A stretch of DNA of 64,000 nucleotides, taken from NCBI RefSeq assembly GCF_003171515.1, contig NC_089398.1:496001-560000 (forward strand). The letters run 5' to 3'. Shown in pieces: positions 11,657-22,204 of the stretch (the first letter of the stretch is position 1; every line of letters starts with the position of its first letter). The notes under the pieces are model-generated. The model saw only the letters and a list, made by a program, of their open reading frames with translations. It searched no databases and had not been told where the DNA came from. Source of the stretch: Pyrenophora tritici-repentis (taxonomy: Eukaryota; Ascomycota; Dothideomycetes; Pleosporales; Pleosporaceae). The position numbers and the translations under genes are program-made.

Positions 11657-12697
11657 ATGGATCAATTTCGAATTCCACCTGGTCGTAAGTCGCATTATCA
11701 AGGCTTTCTACTGGTCGACATCATACTAATATTTCCAGACTTCCACCTTGCCACGCAGTCACCTCAAGAGACGTTTAGGGAAGTGCTGAACCTCCTCGTA
11801 ACGAACGGCATCCACATCAATCGTAACACTGCAGTTGAAGTGTACGAAGTCATCATGGCCAGCTATCAGGCAGTCACGATTACTTTCAACGCACCCCCTG
11901 CCCATGCTCAGCCACCTCCGGTGGTTGATATCCAGAACACGATGAGTTCCACCTCATTTAGCACTGTGCCAACCACAGCGAAGAAGACCTATGAGTATCC
12001 TGGATTGCCAAAGTATGGCGCTCCGCGTGACTGCAACACGTCATTCTACTGGTCTCATGAGGATCCTACCTTCGCCGTGATGCTGCCAGATGTTGATCTC
12101 ACCGTGTACCCAAACTCTTCGATGTCCATGAAGGATGCTGGGGAGAAGGCCGCTGAGGTGTGTGCCACTAATATCTGCGCTATCAAGATGGCAGAGACTG
12201 ACATTCTCAAGCAGGATATTGGTCACCTTGCTCCAGTTCCAGCTTCAGAGGCGAACACGTCTCCAACCGTCGAGGCGGACAACTCTGACGCCGAGTCTCA
12301 TGTCTCTGGAGACACTGAGACCTCCGTCCTGTCTATCCCAACCACCGAGATCACCGGTCACGCCCTAGACGGCACTCAGGCTACCTCTACTCAGGAGACG
12401 TCAACCCAGGACGATGTCATCTTCTCGCAGTCTCATGAGTCGTTGCCCTCAACCCAGGACACTGTCTACACGGTCGACTCTGCTCAGTCCTCCCAGCCTG
12501 CGAACGGTTCTCGCCCTGCCGATGCTGCCACTCGGACGAAGAAGACCCCCGTCTCCGCTGCCCACACTCGTCGGTCTTCGCCCCTCGCCCAGTCTGAGCC
12601 AATGGTTCCTGAGGATGTCACCTTGGGCAAGCGCTCTCGTGACGACGACACCTCCGAGCCTAAGCCCGCCAACAAGAAGTCCAAAGGTGACTTGTAG
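11657..12697 (+). CDS. Ser/Thr-rich probably nuclear protein, unknown function
   Basis: Exons 11657-11684 and 11739-12697 give 328 residues. The 54-nt intron has GTAAGT, CTAAT and CCAG, but its length is a multiple of three and it has no stop, so unspliced mRNA would encode 18 extra residues. The first ~60 residues after splicing are helical (LNLLVTNGIHINRNTAVEVY). A compact part around 105-155 contains YPGLPKYG and DVDLTVYPNSS. The C-terminal half is low-complexity S/T/Q/D with potential phosphorylation sites and ends in KRSRDD...KPANKKSKGDL, a plausible bipartite nuclear signal. No domain is recognised. It may be a lineage-specific gene. Confidence 0.65.
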   Translation: MDQFRIPPGRKSHYQGFLLVDIILIFPDFHLATQSPQETFREVLNLLVTNGIHINRNTAVEVYEVIMASYQAVTITFNAPPAHAQPPPVVDIQNTMSSTSFSTVPTTAKKTYEYPGLPKYGAPRDCNTSFYWSHEDPTFAVMLPDVDLTVYPNSSMSMKDAGEKAAEVCATNICAIKMAETDILKQDIGHLAPVPASEANTSPTVEADNSDAESHVSGDTETSVLSIPTTEITGHALDGTQATSTQETSTQDDVIFSQSHESLPSTQDTVYTVDSAQSSQPANGSRPADAATRTKKTPVSAAHTRRSSPLAQSEPMVPEDVTLGKRSRDDDTSEPKPANKKSKGDL

Positions 12698-13083
12698 AGA
12701 CGTTGTCGTCTCGCTGTGAGCGCGCGCCACAGTTCCCGGTTCATGATCAGGGTAGGCGGAGTTTCAAGGCTCTTACATGCCTGCAATAGAATTGAGTATT
12801 AGAAAGTTTGGAAGTTTGGAGGAATATGAGGGCTTCAATTTGCCCATTTGATGTCGGAGTTTAGATATAATGAGAATGAATGTCTGTCACTGTTATCGTA
12901 CTCGGTCGTAAAGTAGAAAGTGACGTTGATCTCGGCTCTCCGCTCGCGTGTAACAACCTCATGTACGCCGTCTGTAAAGCCACCTTGGCATGCCAGCGAC
13001 GCTGTCGCCATTAGCACACCGCTGCGAGGAGGTATAACTTGCCGCGGATCTTCAATTAAGGGACGCCTCTGTTCCTCTAGACA
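12698..13083. other. Intergenic region
   Basis: 386 bp between two genes on the same strand, serving as terminator of one and promoter of the next. No distinct core promoter element is visible. Confidence 0.35.
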
Positions 13084-13633
13084 ATGCTTTTCCGTATCAC
13101 GTCTCTCCTTGCAATTGGTGCTGCATTCACACACGCCACACTCGATATAGACAGCAAACAGAAAGGCGACATGGAAGCTTGTTCATCGCCTCAAGTAACG
13201 CGTATAGCGACATTCCGCTTCAAACCCGATGTTACCGCCGAGCAAAAGGGCGACCGCGCAGCCGCCTTCATGGCCCTTTACGCCGAGCATCCGGAGTTAC
13301 TCGCCGAACCACCAAAGGGCGGGCGTCCGTTAGATACCCCACTAAACCTGACGAACGTGAAGAGGGAGAGCATCTGGGATATGGGGTTCACTGTGATGTT
13401 CAAGGTATGTGCGATGATTGTGCTGTTGGACCGAATGATCTGACGTTAGTGATCAGGATGAGGCGTCACGACAACAATTCGATCTTGATCCTGGACATGA
13501 TAGACTCAAGGTAAGTTTTCTACGCATCGCCGTCATTCGCATCGCTAATAAAGTACGATAGAATGAGACGGATCCGTTGCTTGAGCAGGTATTCGTGTAT
13601 GACTTCATCGCGCAGCCGAATCTCGGATGGTAA
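13084..13633 (+). CDS. Stress-responsive A/B-barrel (Dabb) domain protein
   Basis: Three exons (13084-13404, 13457-13510, 13562-13633) encode 148 residues. Introns of 52 and 51 nt are both phase 0 with GTATGT/GTAAGT donors. The core VTRIATFRFKPDVTAEQK (about 38-55) followed later by FDLDPGHDRLK and VFVYDFIAQPN matches the Dabb fold, a dimeric ferredoxin-like barrel found in stress proteins and some small-molecule enzymes. The first 18 residues (MLFRITSLLAIGAAFTHA) look like a secretion signal, unusual for this family. An internal ATG at 13171 would give a 119-residue protein without it, closer to normal Dabb size, so the start is uncertain. Confidence 0.75.
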
Positions 13634-13695
13634 GTCAAACCGGATACTTATCGGATGGCAAGTCAAACCGAACCTCATATGGTAAGTTAAACGAC
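13622..13695 (+). repeat. Short decayed tandem repeat at the end of the Dabb gene
   Basis: The words GGATGGTAAGTCAAACCG, GGATGGCAAGTCAAACCG and ATATGGTAAGTTAAACG follow each other at about 20-30 base spacing, starting in the last codons and stop of the Dabb gene. They look like local duplications of its last splice-donor-like sequence. Confidence 0.55.
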
Positions 13696-14010
13696 GCCGG
13701 GAGGGTGACGTAATATGTGGAACTGCCCATGTGGTAGTTGCCAGTGACGAGATGGAGAATAATGCCATATGAAATACATCAATTTCCAACTCAACTTTGA
13801 CAATTTCTCATCTTCTTATATGTGGTGAAGTTACATCTACCCAGTTTATGTCTGCAATATCGTTCGGAGTAACCGCCCGGCGATACAATTTTGCCGCGCC
13901 GAACCCCGATGGGATGATCCAACGCGAAATCGTGTTTCAGCCCCATCAAACCATCACAAACACCCTTCCCCCTCAATTGGCGCTTTCACACACGCCAACA
14001 AACCCCTCCT

Positions 14011-15991
14011 ATGACCGCACCCGTGAATTCCTATCTCAAAGCGCTTCTCGCGCTCTCCGAAGACAAGACGCTAGAAAGTTCGCGCAGAAGCCTACTCCAG
14101 AGCCTCAGCGACGCCGACCTGCAACGAGTCGTGCAACATGGTGTGGGTCGCGAGTTTGCACGAGGCGCATTGAAAGACATTGCCATAACTATCTTGGATG
14201 TAATTGTGCGGGACCCGCAGTCCAACTACGATGATGATGCGACCAAAGATGGGAGTGTCAAGGTTAAAAAGGAGCCGGGCGATGATAAAGATAATATCAT
14301 TGTCTTGGCGCCGCCGGAGCGACGTACGTGGGATGCTACAACTGTTCTCACCGTGCATGTATCTTTCTAACGCGTCATTTTTTAAAGGTATAACAAAAGT
14401 GAGGGGTGCAGCGGTAAAAAAGACGCAGGCCCGAGATGGTAAGAAGACGCGGGTCACAGAAGCAAAGAAGATAAGGACTACAGACGTAAGAAAGACGCGG
14501 GCCACCGTAAAAAAGACAGAGGACCCAGATGTAAAAGAGACACAAGACCCAGATGTCCAAGAGATACAGAACCCTGATGTAAAAAAGGCGCGAGTCCCAT
14601 TTGTGATAAAAACGGAGCCTGACTCGCCCATAAAGACGCAGTCGGAAGAACCCGTCAAGACGCAATTAGATTCACAGCTGGATCTGCAACTGGAGTCGCA
14701 CCCCGATACTCAAGTAGATTCACAGCCAAATTCACGGCCTGAACCCCAGGCAGACTCACAACCTGATACACGGGTAGACTCACAGTTCGATACGCAGTCA
14801 AATCTGCAACCAGATGAACAGTCGGACTCACAGCTGAATCAGCAGTTGAACTTCCAACCTGATCCGCAGGTAGACTTACAGCAAGATTTACAGTTAAATT
14901 CGCAACCAGATCCACAGCTAGACTCACAATTGAACTCACAATCGGACTTTCGGTTAGATCCACAGTTGGATTCGCAGTTTGACACACAGCCAGATCTACA
15001 CTTGCACTCACAGTCAGATCTACATTTGGATCCGCAGTTGGAATCACAGCCAAATCTACAATTGGACCCACAGCTGGATCCAACATTGAACTCACGATCG
15101 GACTTTGTATACCATTCTCCATACGGTCCGCCGCCCACGGATGGGCCACAATCTTTCCAGCCGCATATGCTTGATCCAGAGGTGCTACGCCCCCGTAAAC
15201 GAGATGGTGTACGCTGCTCCAGTGTATCCTTGGACCTGGAATCTGTCCGCCAAAGAGCAAAGAACAGCCCAGCACCACTTTCCGGAGCTCATCCAAGAGT
15301 ACCCCGACCTCCAAAGCGCCCAGCACCCACACCCACATCACCGCCATACAAGAGATTATACAAAACCTAACCCTTAGTCCGCAAACCACCACAGTTCAAA
15401 CTACCCCACATACTCGTCCCCATAAACTGCAACGAAGTCAACCAGACCATAGCCGCAGAGCTAGTCGAACTTCTCTACACAGACACCATCTTACAAGAAA
15501 TCCAATCCACCCACTCCCTCACCATCGCCCCCGCAGCCCTCGAACTCCTCGCCGCAATACCCATGATAATCTGGTTCCCCAAAGAAAGCGTCGACTACAG
15601 AACCGTCCAAAACATCACCGGCCGCCCCGCTCCCCCCACCGAACTCCCCACCTTCTTCCACGCCGCCATCTGCGCATCTTTCACCTCGGACTACCTGTCC
15701 ACCGACGAACACAGGGAGCGCTATAAAGAGATGCTAGCGAACCAGGATGCGATCATGACCACCGAGACTTGCGTTAATAACTACGTTGTTCTGCGTAGCG
15801 ACAAGCCAAGTCCGAGACGCATGAGTGGTCAGGATCAGGAGGGCGCGTGTGATGAGTGTATCAAGAACAAGAGGGTTTGTGTGAGGTTTGTTAGGGTGAG
15901 GCAGCAGACGCAGTTGGCGGTGTTTCCGCTGCCGGTTGCGCGTAGGGCGAAGAAGCAGTGGACAGATTTGGCGTGTTGGATTCAGGAGTAG
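14011..15991 (+). CDS. Repeat-rich protein with C-terminal Cys motif, unknown function
   Basis: Exon 1 14011-14323, a 64-nt intron (GTACGT...TTCTAAC...AAAG), exon 2 14388-about 15298, exon 3 15395-15991; about 606 residues. The 5' exon is a helical, regular domain (SYLKALLALSEDK...). Exon 2 has octapeptide repeats rich in KKT/DPDV (about 14397-14665), then 36 tetrapeptides of the form [LPVS]-[DNE]-x-[QHR] (14666-15097). Exon 3 holds a globular domain (LVPINCNEVNQTIAAELVELL) and ends with ACDECIKNKRVCVRFV...LAVFPLP, a Cys-rich tail that I believe recurs in dothideomycete proteins of unknown role. The second donor is unclear: in-frame GTA codons at 15209, 15224 or 15299, joined to the AG at 15394 (CTAAC at 15367-15371), all restore frame. 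A decayed gene with a stop at 15368-15370 is the alternative. Confidence 0.6.
14666..15097 (+). repeat. Coding minisatellite, 36 x 12 bp
   Basis: 432 bp made of 12-bp units, each encoding a tetrapeptide such as LDSQ, PDTQ, VDSQ or LNSQ. Units differ at the nucleotide level but the period never slips and no stop occurs, which argues for selection on the protein. Confidence 0.85.
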
Positions 15992-16379
15992 GGGTTGTAG
16001 TTGTTGATTCGGTAGAGCGTGGAGAAGCCAGGGGATTCTTTTTCAAGTGCGTCGCAGTGAAGGAGTACGCGGTGCGATCTGGTGTGTGTACACTTGTGTA
16101 TCTTTATTCCCCAATTTATTTTCTGGTTGACTGTCTCAATATGTTCCTAAAGAGTTACTTTCTATGTGTTCAAGACTACTAGATATTGAGAGAATAGATT
16201 GCTTATGAGAGAGGTCTAGTGGAAGGGAAAGATTTCAGTGTAAATGAATGTATTTGGCTGTTATGCAGCTTCTTGGTAGCAACGAATGTTTCATTTCTTC
16301 ATCTAATCAACTTCCCTATCTGCGATGCGACGTCTCCAAGTCTTTCTCAACTTCCCTTCTCCATGATCTTACATACACA
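15992..16379. other. 3' region between convergent genes
   Basis: 388 bp of T-rich sequence with no coding frame, presumably the 3'-UTRs of the repeat-protein gene and Argonaute. Confidence 0.5.
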
Positions 16380-19300
16380 CTAAATGTAGAACATGGTATC
16401 TCTGAGCTTCGGGTGAATCTGCACATCAGACGCATCAGGCGCAGCCCCAGCGCCTCCAGCAACTGAAGTACCAGCAAGAGATTGCGCTGCACTAGGCGTA
16501 GGCGTATCGTACAGGCTGGCCAAATAGCAGCGAGCACGCTCACACGCCAAATCGGCATAGTACGCCGGTGGGCACAAACTTACGGCCTTTGTCGCACGAC
16601 CAAACAAGTAACACATGTTATGCGTAAGATCCTCCACGATATCCGCAATGTTGCCAAAAGGTGGTGGGATTTGTTTCGCGTAGATCTGACGGAAGATTTC
16701 ATCGTGAACGATGTAGTAGTGGCAAGGGCGGGCAGTTCCCTGGAGCGCGGCATGAGCTTGGAGGAAGAAATCCCAGTTTCGCGCATCTGTTACACCGCGA
16801 TCAACAACAGTGCCGGGCTTGGTGTTACCGGACCTGTCGCAATCTTGGTCTTTGGTCGGGTAGAAACGAGTCTTGTGTCGTTTACCACAGATGACAATTG
16901 TGATGCGTGGAAGACCCTTCTTGGTGTCGGTCGCCGGGTACGTTTCCTCGCATGCCTTGCGTATTTGGGGAAGTTCTTGCGCAAGGACCATGTCGTACTG
17001 TCCCTCCGAGACACCATCACGGTACATGAGGATGTTCTCGGGAAGGGTAGTGTGTTTGCCCTTGGTCTTCCACAGGCTGAGACGTGATTTGAACATCTCG
17101 CCGAGAGCGTCCACGTTCTCTTGTCGCCCGCGTTGGATGCGCAACGTCGCGGGCCACTGACCTAGGAACCTATCAACGGAAGCCACCATGGCCGAGACAG
17201 AAGGCGCATTGGACGCAGAGCCAGGCGAGGGATGGGTGACGTCGATACCCACAACCATTGTCTTGTTCTGGTCAATTATGCCTAGGTTCTTGTTCTCAAC
17301 AATCTGGTTGATCCCGCCCAGCTTCAGGTTGATCTTCAAGGCCACGTTTGCGATGTATTGATCCCGCCCGCGATCCTTGGCGAGCTTGGAGCCAACAGAG
17401 CAGATGGTGTGCAGACCATATTCTTTGTCGGCGATCGACTTGATACGCTTGTACAGCGGTATGTTGGCTTCGGGCAAAACGATGAACAAGAGGTCCAATC
17501 CATCAGCAGCGCGTTTCAAGAATGGGCCGAGATTTGAATCGTCTGGATTCTGCAGCTGGAGGCGCTGACCTGGTAATGGCGCATTGGCAGTCAGGCCAAT
17601 CTTGATCAAGCCCTGGTGAAATTCTTGCATGACACGCATCAAACCATTCGAGTCGAATGAGTCACGCGCGTATGGAAGTGAGATCATCACGTAGGACCAC
17701 TTTGCAAGTGTTGAGCCAGTGTTGAACTTGATGTTTATCATATTCCAGCTTCCGAAGCGTGGATCGGCCGTCTTGTTGCCTTTATAGATGACCTTGGGGC
17801 CGTTCAGGATGCGACCAGGGACCTTGATAAGTCCTGGGCCGACTTGGAGACCGAATGAGCGCTATGCGGAGTTAGTTGAGCGGATGAGACATGACAAGCT
17901 ATACGTACAAGAAGTAGGTTCGTGTTCGCATCCAATCCGACAGTCGCTATCCCTTCATTTTGAATCGACCTGGCATTCTCCCATGGTTTACGAACAGCGT
18001 AACGAATCATTTGCTGGGTCTGAGAGCCGTCGAGCTTTGCCTTGGACGGCTGACCTGGGACAACGTTGCAGACTTCTGCTGGCAGATACATGGGGTTCTC
18101 GCGGTTACCGCAATTGATCACCGGTAGTTCTGGATTCTTCAGGACCCTGTTGTAGGCTAAATCGCGGTCAGTGGAAGATCATGATACCGTGTCTCACTAA
18201 CATACTCTGCTTGAAGAAGTCAAACACGCTGATGTACCTCCCAGACGTTGCAGGCCCTTTGGTTGGGACTTTCTTTCCCTTTCCTTTGGCGCCTTCCGCT
18301 CCTGGCTTGGGTGCTGGGGCACTAGCTTCACCATCAAGCCAGAACTCTACCTCCTTGGCACCTGCACCATGCTTGGTGATACGTGGTCGGTTGGCGAGCT
18401 TGTGGCCATCATCCTTTCTTGCAAGTCCGAATATCGTCTTTACCCTAGGGATGACCTGACCAGCCTTGTTCTTCTTCTCCGCCAGATGCGAGGTTTGAAC
18501 ACGAACAAGCTTGAGGAACTTTTCCAAGGCGATGGTGTTGCGGGTTCCGTAACTGTTCATTAGTGCTGGCAAAGAACCCGCATTGTAGAATGCACCATGG
18601 CTGACGTTGATATTGACGAGGATACGGCAAGTTGCGACACGCACGCTTGAGAAGAAGCCGCGGATGACTTCTAAGCCAGAACCGAGGTCTCCTTTGGTGG
18701 CGTTCTGACCAAGGGAGAAGCTCTTGGACGAGCCAATCGTTGCCAGTGTTTTGGCTGATTTGGCGTAGTGATTAATGAAGATGTTAAGCGCCTGTGTAAT
18801 GTCCTGTTTATCTCCAAACTCGGCAGTGTTTGTGGAGTTCATCCAATCGACGAGATCGCCAACACTCAAGGTGTTTGTGTATTTGACACGGATTTTGTAG
18901 ACAGCTGCGTTCGCCGCGGGATCGTCTTCGCCTTCAGACCGGTATTGAACCTCGATGACATCTTCGTCATGCTTCAGTTTCGTCTTGGAGACCATTGTAG
19001 ACCGAAAATCAGTAGCCACGCTCCCTTTGTATGGCGTCATCTCCGGTGTTTGGAGAAGAAGCTCAACAAGACGATGGCGCTTCCTGCCAGTCGCCTCTGG
19101 AGACACATCGATATCGTATCTGTATAGCACCATATTTGAAGGGGGCAGCAACTCGACATAGTTGGCCGTAAGCTCAACCTTGATGCCCTTGGTGCCATAC
19201 CCTGGACGGGTTGGATTCCCTTCGGACAACTTCAAGCTGCCAAGATCGAGAGTCTTTTTCGCGATCGGATGCATGGCATCTTCAACCTTTGCGACCTTGG

Positions 19301-19655
19301 GATTAATGACTCCTGGGTTCCTAGATATACCATTAGCGAGCCATTAACAACATACTGGACCAGGTTCGTTTTACGCAAAAACCTCATTAGGGACTGGACC
19401 ACCACGACCCCCTCCGCCAAACCCTCCGCCACCTCCTCTGCCTCCTCCTCTGTCACCTCCTCCGCGACCTCCGAAATCGCCTCTTCCTCCTCCACGACCC
19501 CCAAAATCGCCTCTTCCTCCTCCACGACCTCCGGAATCACCTCTTCCTCCTCCACGACCTCCGGAATCACCTCTTCCTCCCCCACGACCTCCCCCACGAT
19601 CACCACGGAAGTTACCGCGGCCTCTGTCGCCGCCACCTCGCGGTGCGTTTGACAT
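16380..19655 (-). CDS. Argonaute (slicer-type RNA silencing effector)
   Basis: Exons 19375-19655, 18206-19320, 17909-18156 and 16380-17861 encode 1,041 residues. An RGG-rich N-terminus (residues about 4-88, with four 10-residue repeats GGRGGGRGD[S/F]) precedes the N and linker domains (LRGFF-type segment EVIRGFFSSVRVATCRILVN), PAZ (RYISVFDFFKQTYNRVLKNP...INCGNRENPMYLPAEVC, about 450-500), MID and PIWI. The catalytic tetrad is complete: D755 in VVGIDVTHPSP, E796 in RGRQEN, D830 in MYRDGVSEGQ, D985 in AYYADLAC. It should cleave targets guided by small RNAs, as in quelling-type silencing. Intron 1 (19321-19374) uses a weak GTAAAA donor but is the only junction that joins ...PNEVFA to NPGVINPKVAKVEDAM. 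It would defend against the transposons found at the far end of the window. Confidence 0.95.
19467..19586 (-). repeat. 30-bp coding repeats in the Argonaute RGG region
   Basis: Four near-identical 30-bp units encode GGRGGGRGDS or GGRGGGRGDF decapeptides. RGG tracts bind RNA and are arginine-methylation targets. The copy number is likely to vary between strains. Confidence 0.75.
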
Positions 19656-22113
19656 GTTTGATGAATGGCTTAGTGAGGCTTTCGGACAGGGCACGATGCG
19701 ACGCGTAGCACCTAGTCTACGAACGACGCTAAAACGGATAAATGAGTATGTAGGAAAAAGACCAACGTAATGCGGTATAAGTACTTCTGCAATGTTTGCA
19801 AGTTTGCAAGTTAACAAAGCTGCAGACAGTAGGTAGCAGGCAGCAGGCAGCACATATATGATAAAGTGGCGCGCGGTAATGTTGCCAACACGCGAAGTGG
19901 GGTAAGCTGTAAGCGGTAAGCCTCGTGTATCCCTGCCTGAGATCGCTAGTATTGTGTTACGCGATGACGCGCCATGACCTGATTTACCACAGGCAAACAC
20001 AGTCTGAAACTCTTCCAACTTATATATGTTGGCGTACAATCATTCTTGTTCGCCAAGCCACTACGGTCCAGTAATCCTACCTGCAAGCGTTTCAGACCCT
20101 TGCTCTGTGTTCTTGTTCGATCCCAATCTACGAAGCTTTGTCCGGCTTCTACGGGAATACTCACAGTCCGCAACAATCAATTAAGTGGGTCCTAGAAGGT
20201 TCAGATTGGATTGATTGATTACCGCTTTAAGCCTAGTAGTTACCTATAGGAGTTTAAGCCCTACCTAGATAGGTAAGTGGGTCTAGGAGAGTGACCGGAT
20301 TGAATTGATTGTTGCGGAGTCTAGGAATACTACATTGGTCGTCATCCTAAACTATCATCGTTCAATTGATCGCCCCCCTCAGACATCATGTCTTGCATGC
20401 TTCGATGGTCGTGTAATTGCCTGGCAGGTTGATCGTGCCGTTTCCTTTGCAAATCAAACTTTGCCTGAACCCACCATGCCCTCGTCTCACGGGTGAGTGG
20501 AGAAGCCCGCAATACATACTTGATTGGCCATGAGACAGGCCTGAGACTTCTTCAAGAGCTTCGCAAACATGGCTTTTTCAATTGGGCAGGCACCAATTGG
20601 GAAGTCTAGGTGGGCTGGTATATCAGGATTCAGTTCTACGAAGTATCTGGATTCTTATATCCTGATAAAACTGAACCCTCTACCTGCTGTGGTCAACCTC
20701 TTTCCGCGTGGAAGTTTTGTAAAAGATGGCGAAAACTCTCATTGTTAGTCATATCCTCTTTCTTATTCCATCTTACCATGACATTTTGCTGGTTTTCAAC
20801 TTGGCCACTTCTTACCCCTGGCGTATCTTTACTCTGGCATCGCAGTGGCGAAACCAAGATGAGACAAGGGCACGGAGCTTGTTCGCACCGGAGCATTCAA
20901 ACGCAAATTGACAATGTTTGATCTCCATACAATCTCCATACAATCTTTCACTCAAAGGGTCTTGCCCACTTACCTTTGCACGTGATTCCGCGATTGTGGT
21001 CGTCTCACTTTGACCGCGCACACCATTCTGCCACATGCAAGTTCTCCATACTTTGTTTGAGTCTTGCAGTATATTGCGTTTATCGCAAGAACATCGATAC
21101 ACGCTTTTGTCATTATCGAACCAAGATGGGACTTGCACATTCAATGACACGTACCGCAGTACAAGAAAGGCATTGCGAGCTTTGTCCAGTGGCTTGCAGA
21201 GATATTCCGAGCCATGGGAACTATCGACCGGCTATTTGATGGCAGTGATTAGGACATCGTAACAAAAGGTTGGGGCGGACTCAAGAGCAGAGCCAGGAAG
21301 ACGGCAAAGAAGTCCAGTTTAGTGTAGATTGCTTCTTCGACATACCAAGTGACTATCAAGGAGTTCACCGCTAGCCAAAGCTATAGTGAACGAAAAGAGC
21401 GCTTCCTTTCTTCTTTTAGTAATTCAGACCCTCGAGGTGGTCATTCGAGGTCGCAAGGACTGTGCAAACTGGCAGGACACAACTTCCTATCCCAGGGACC
21501 ATGTGGCGAAGGCGAACAATGTCAGCCATGATTACTTCGTCAGTGTTCTCGTGTCAGAAAGGCGGTATAGGAGTATCTCCGAGGCTTTTACGTCAAGAGC
21601 TGGGTAGTCTCCACGATCCAAATATTCTGGGATACACAGAAGCAGTTGGGTGAAATGTTGCATATCGGGGAACAGTTGCTGGTGGACACAGCTCAATAGG
21701 CCGCTACAAATTATCGGGCCTTTCTACCCATGCAAAAGGATCTACCCGAAGAGTCCATGGAGTATATCGCAAAGTGGGTTAAATTTTGCCAGGGTTGGTC
21801 CGATAGAACCAATTTCCAGGCCAGTCTAGATGAGGAAGAAGAAGGAGTTATAGAGATAGGTGACAGCTACAAGTTAAATGTACAAGCGGCTTGCTACCAT
21901 TGCTTGTGTGCAACACAGATATGCATTTAACATAGTAATAAAACATACATACATCACACTCTACTTAAATAAAGCATTCGAACATTATCGAACCTCTACC
22001 CTCGCCATCCCTTCACAAAAAAATCCTTCCTACCTACCTACCTCTCATCCCCAGCTCATCACCTCCTCCATCCCCCCTCCAACCCTGATTGCAAAAAAAA
22101 AAGCCAAAAAATA
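19656..22113. other. Gene-poor 2.5-kb stretch
   Basis: No frame with coding character. It contains the Argonaute promoter at its left end and two ~40-bp imperfect direct repeats sharing TAAGTGGGTC and GATTG words (about 20181-20223 and 20271-20311). Short frames between 20,900 and 21,930 are possibly remnants of an old gene but cannot be joined. A CCTA microsatellite lies at 22037-22052. Confidence 0.45.
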
Positions 22114-22204
22114 TGGACGCTGTGGGAATTGAACCCACGACCTTTCACAAGTACGCACATTTAAAGTATGCGAAGCGAAAATCATACCCCTAGACTGAAT
22201 TTCT
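22114..22204 (-). tRNA. tRNA-like sequence, probably degenerate, with an intron
   Basis: Reading the minus strand, a perfect T arm (GTGGG TTCAATT CCCAC) is followed by an AGCGTCC acceptor half and, downstream, a run of T (10 or more). A box-A-like AGTCTAGGGGTATGAT lies upstream, then a TTCGC/GTGAA anticodon stem. If the stem is right, the loop is TTCGCA-T with a ~19-nt intron after position 37 and the anticodon CGC (Ala). The 5' acceptor strand does not pair with AGCGTCC, so I read it as a tRNA pseudogene or chimera rather than a working tRNA. The isotype is tentative. Confidence 0.45.

Noticed and set aside
14655..15392. 245-codon minus-strand frame over the tetrapeptide repeat
   Set aside because: Its repetitive translation is a shadow of the 12-bp repeat; the + strand has splice sites and non-repeat domains on both sides.
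19232..19636. Minus-strand frame with Glu/Val repeats at the Argonaute start
   Set aside because: It is the shifted frame of the RGG repeats. The RGG frame has the ATG and splices correctly into the Argonaute body.
20976..21930. Series of short + strand frames resembling a decayed gene
   Set aside because: They cannot be linked by plausible introns and show no recognisable motif.
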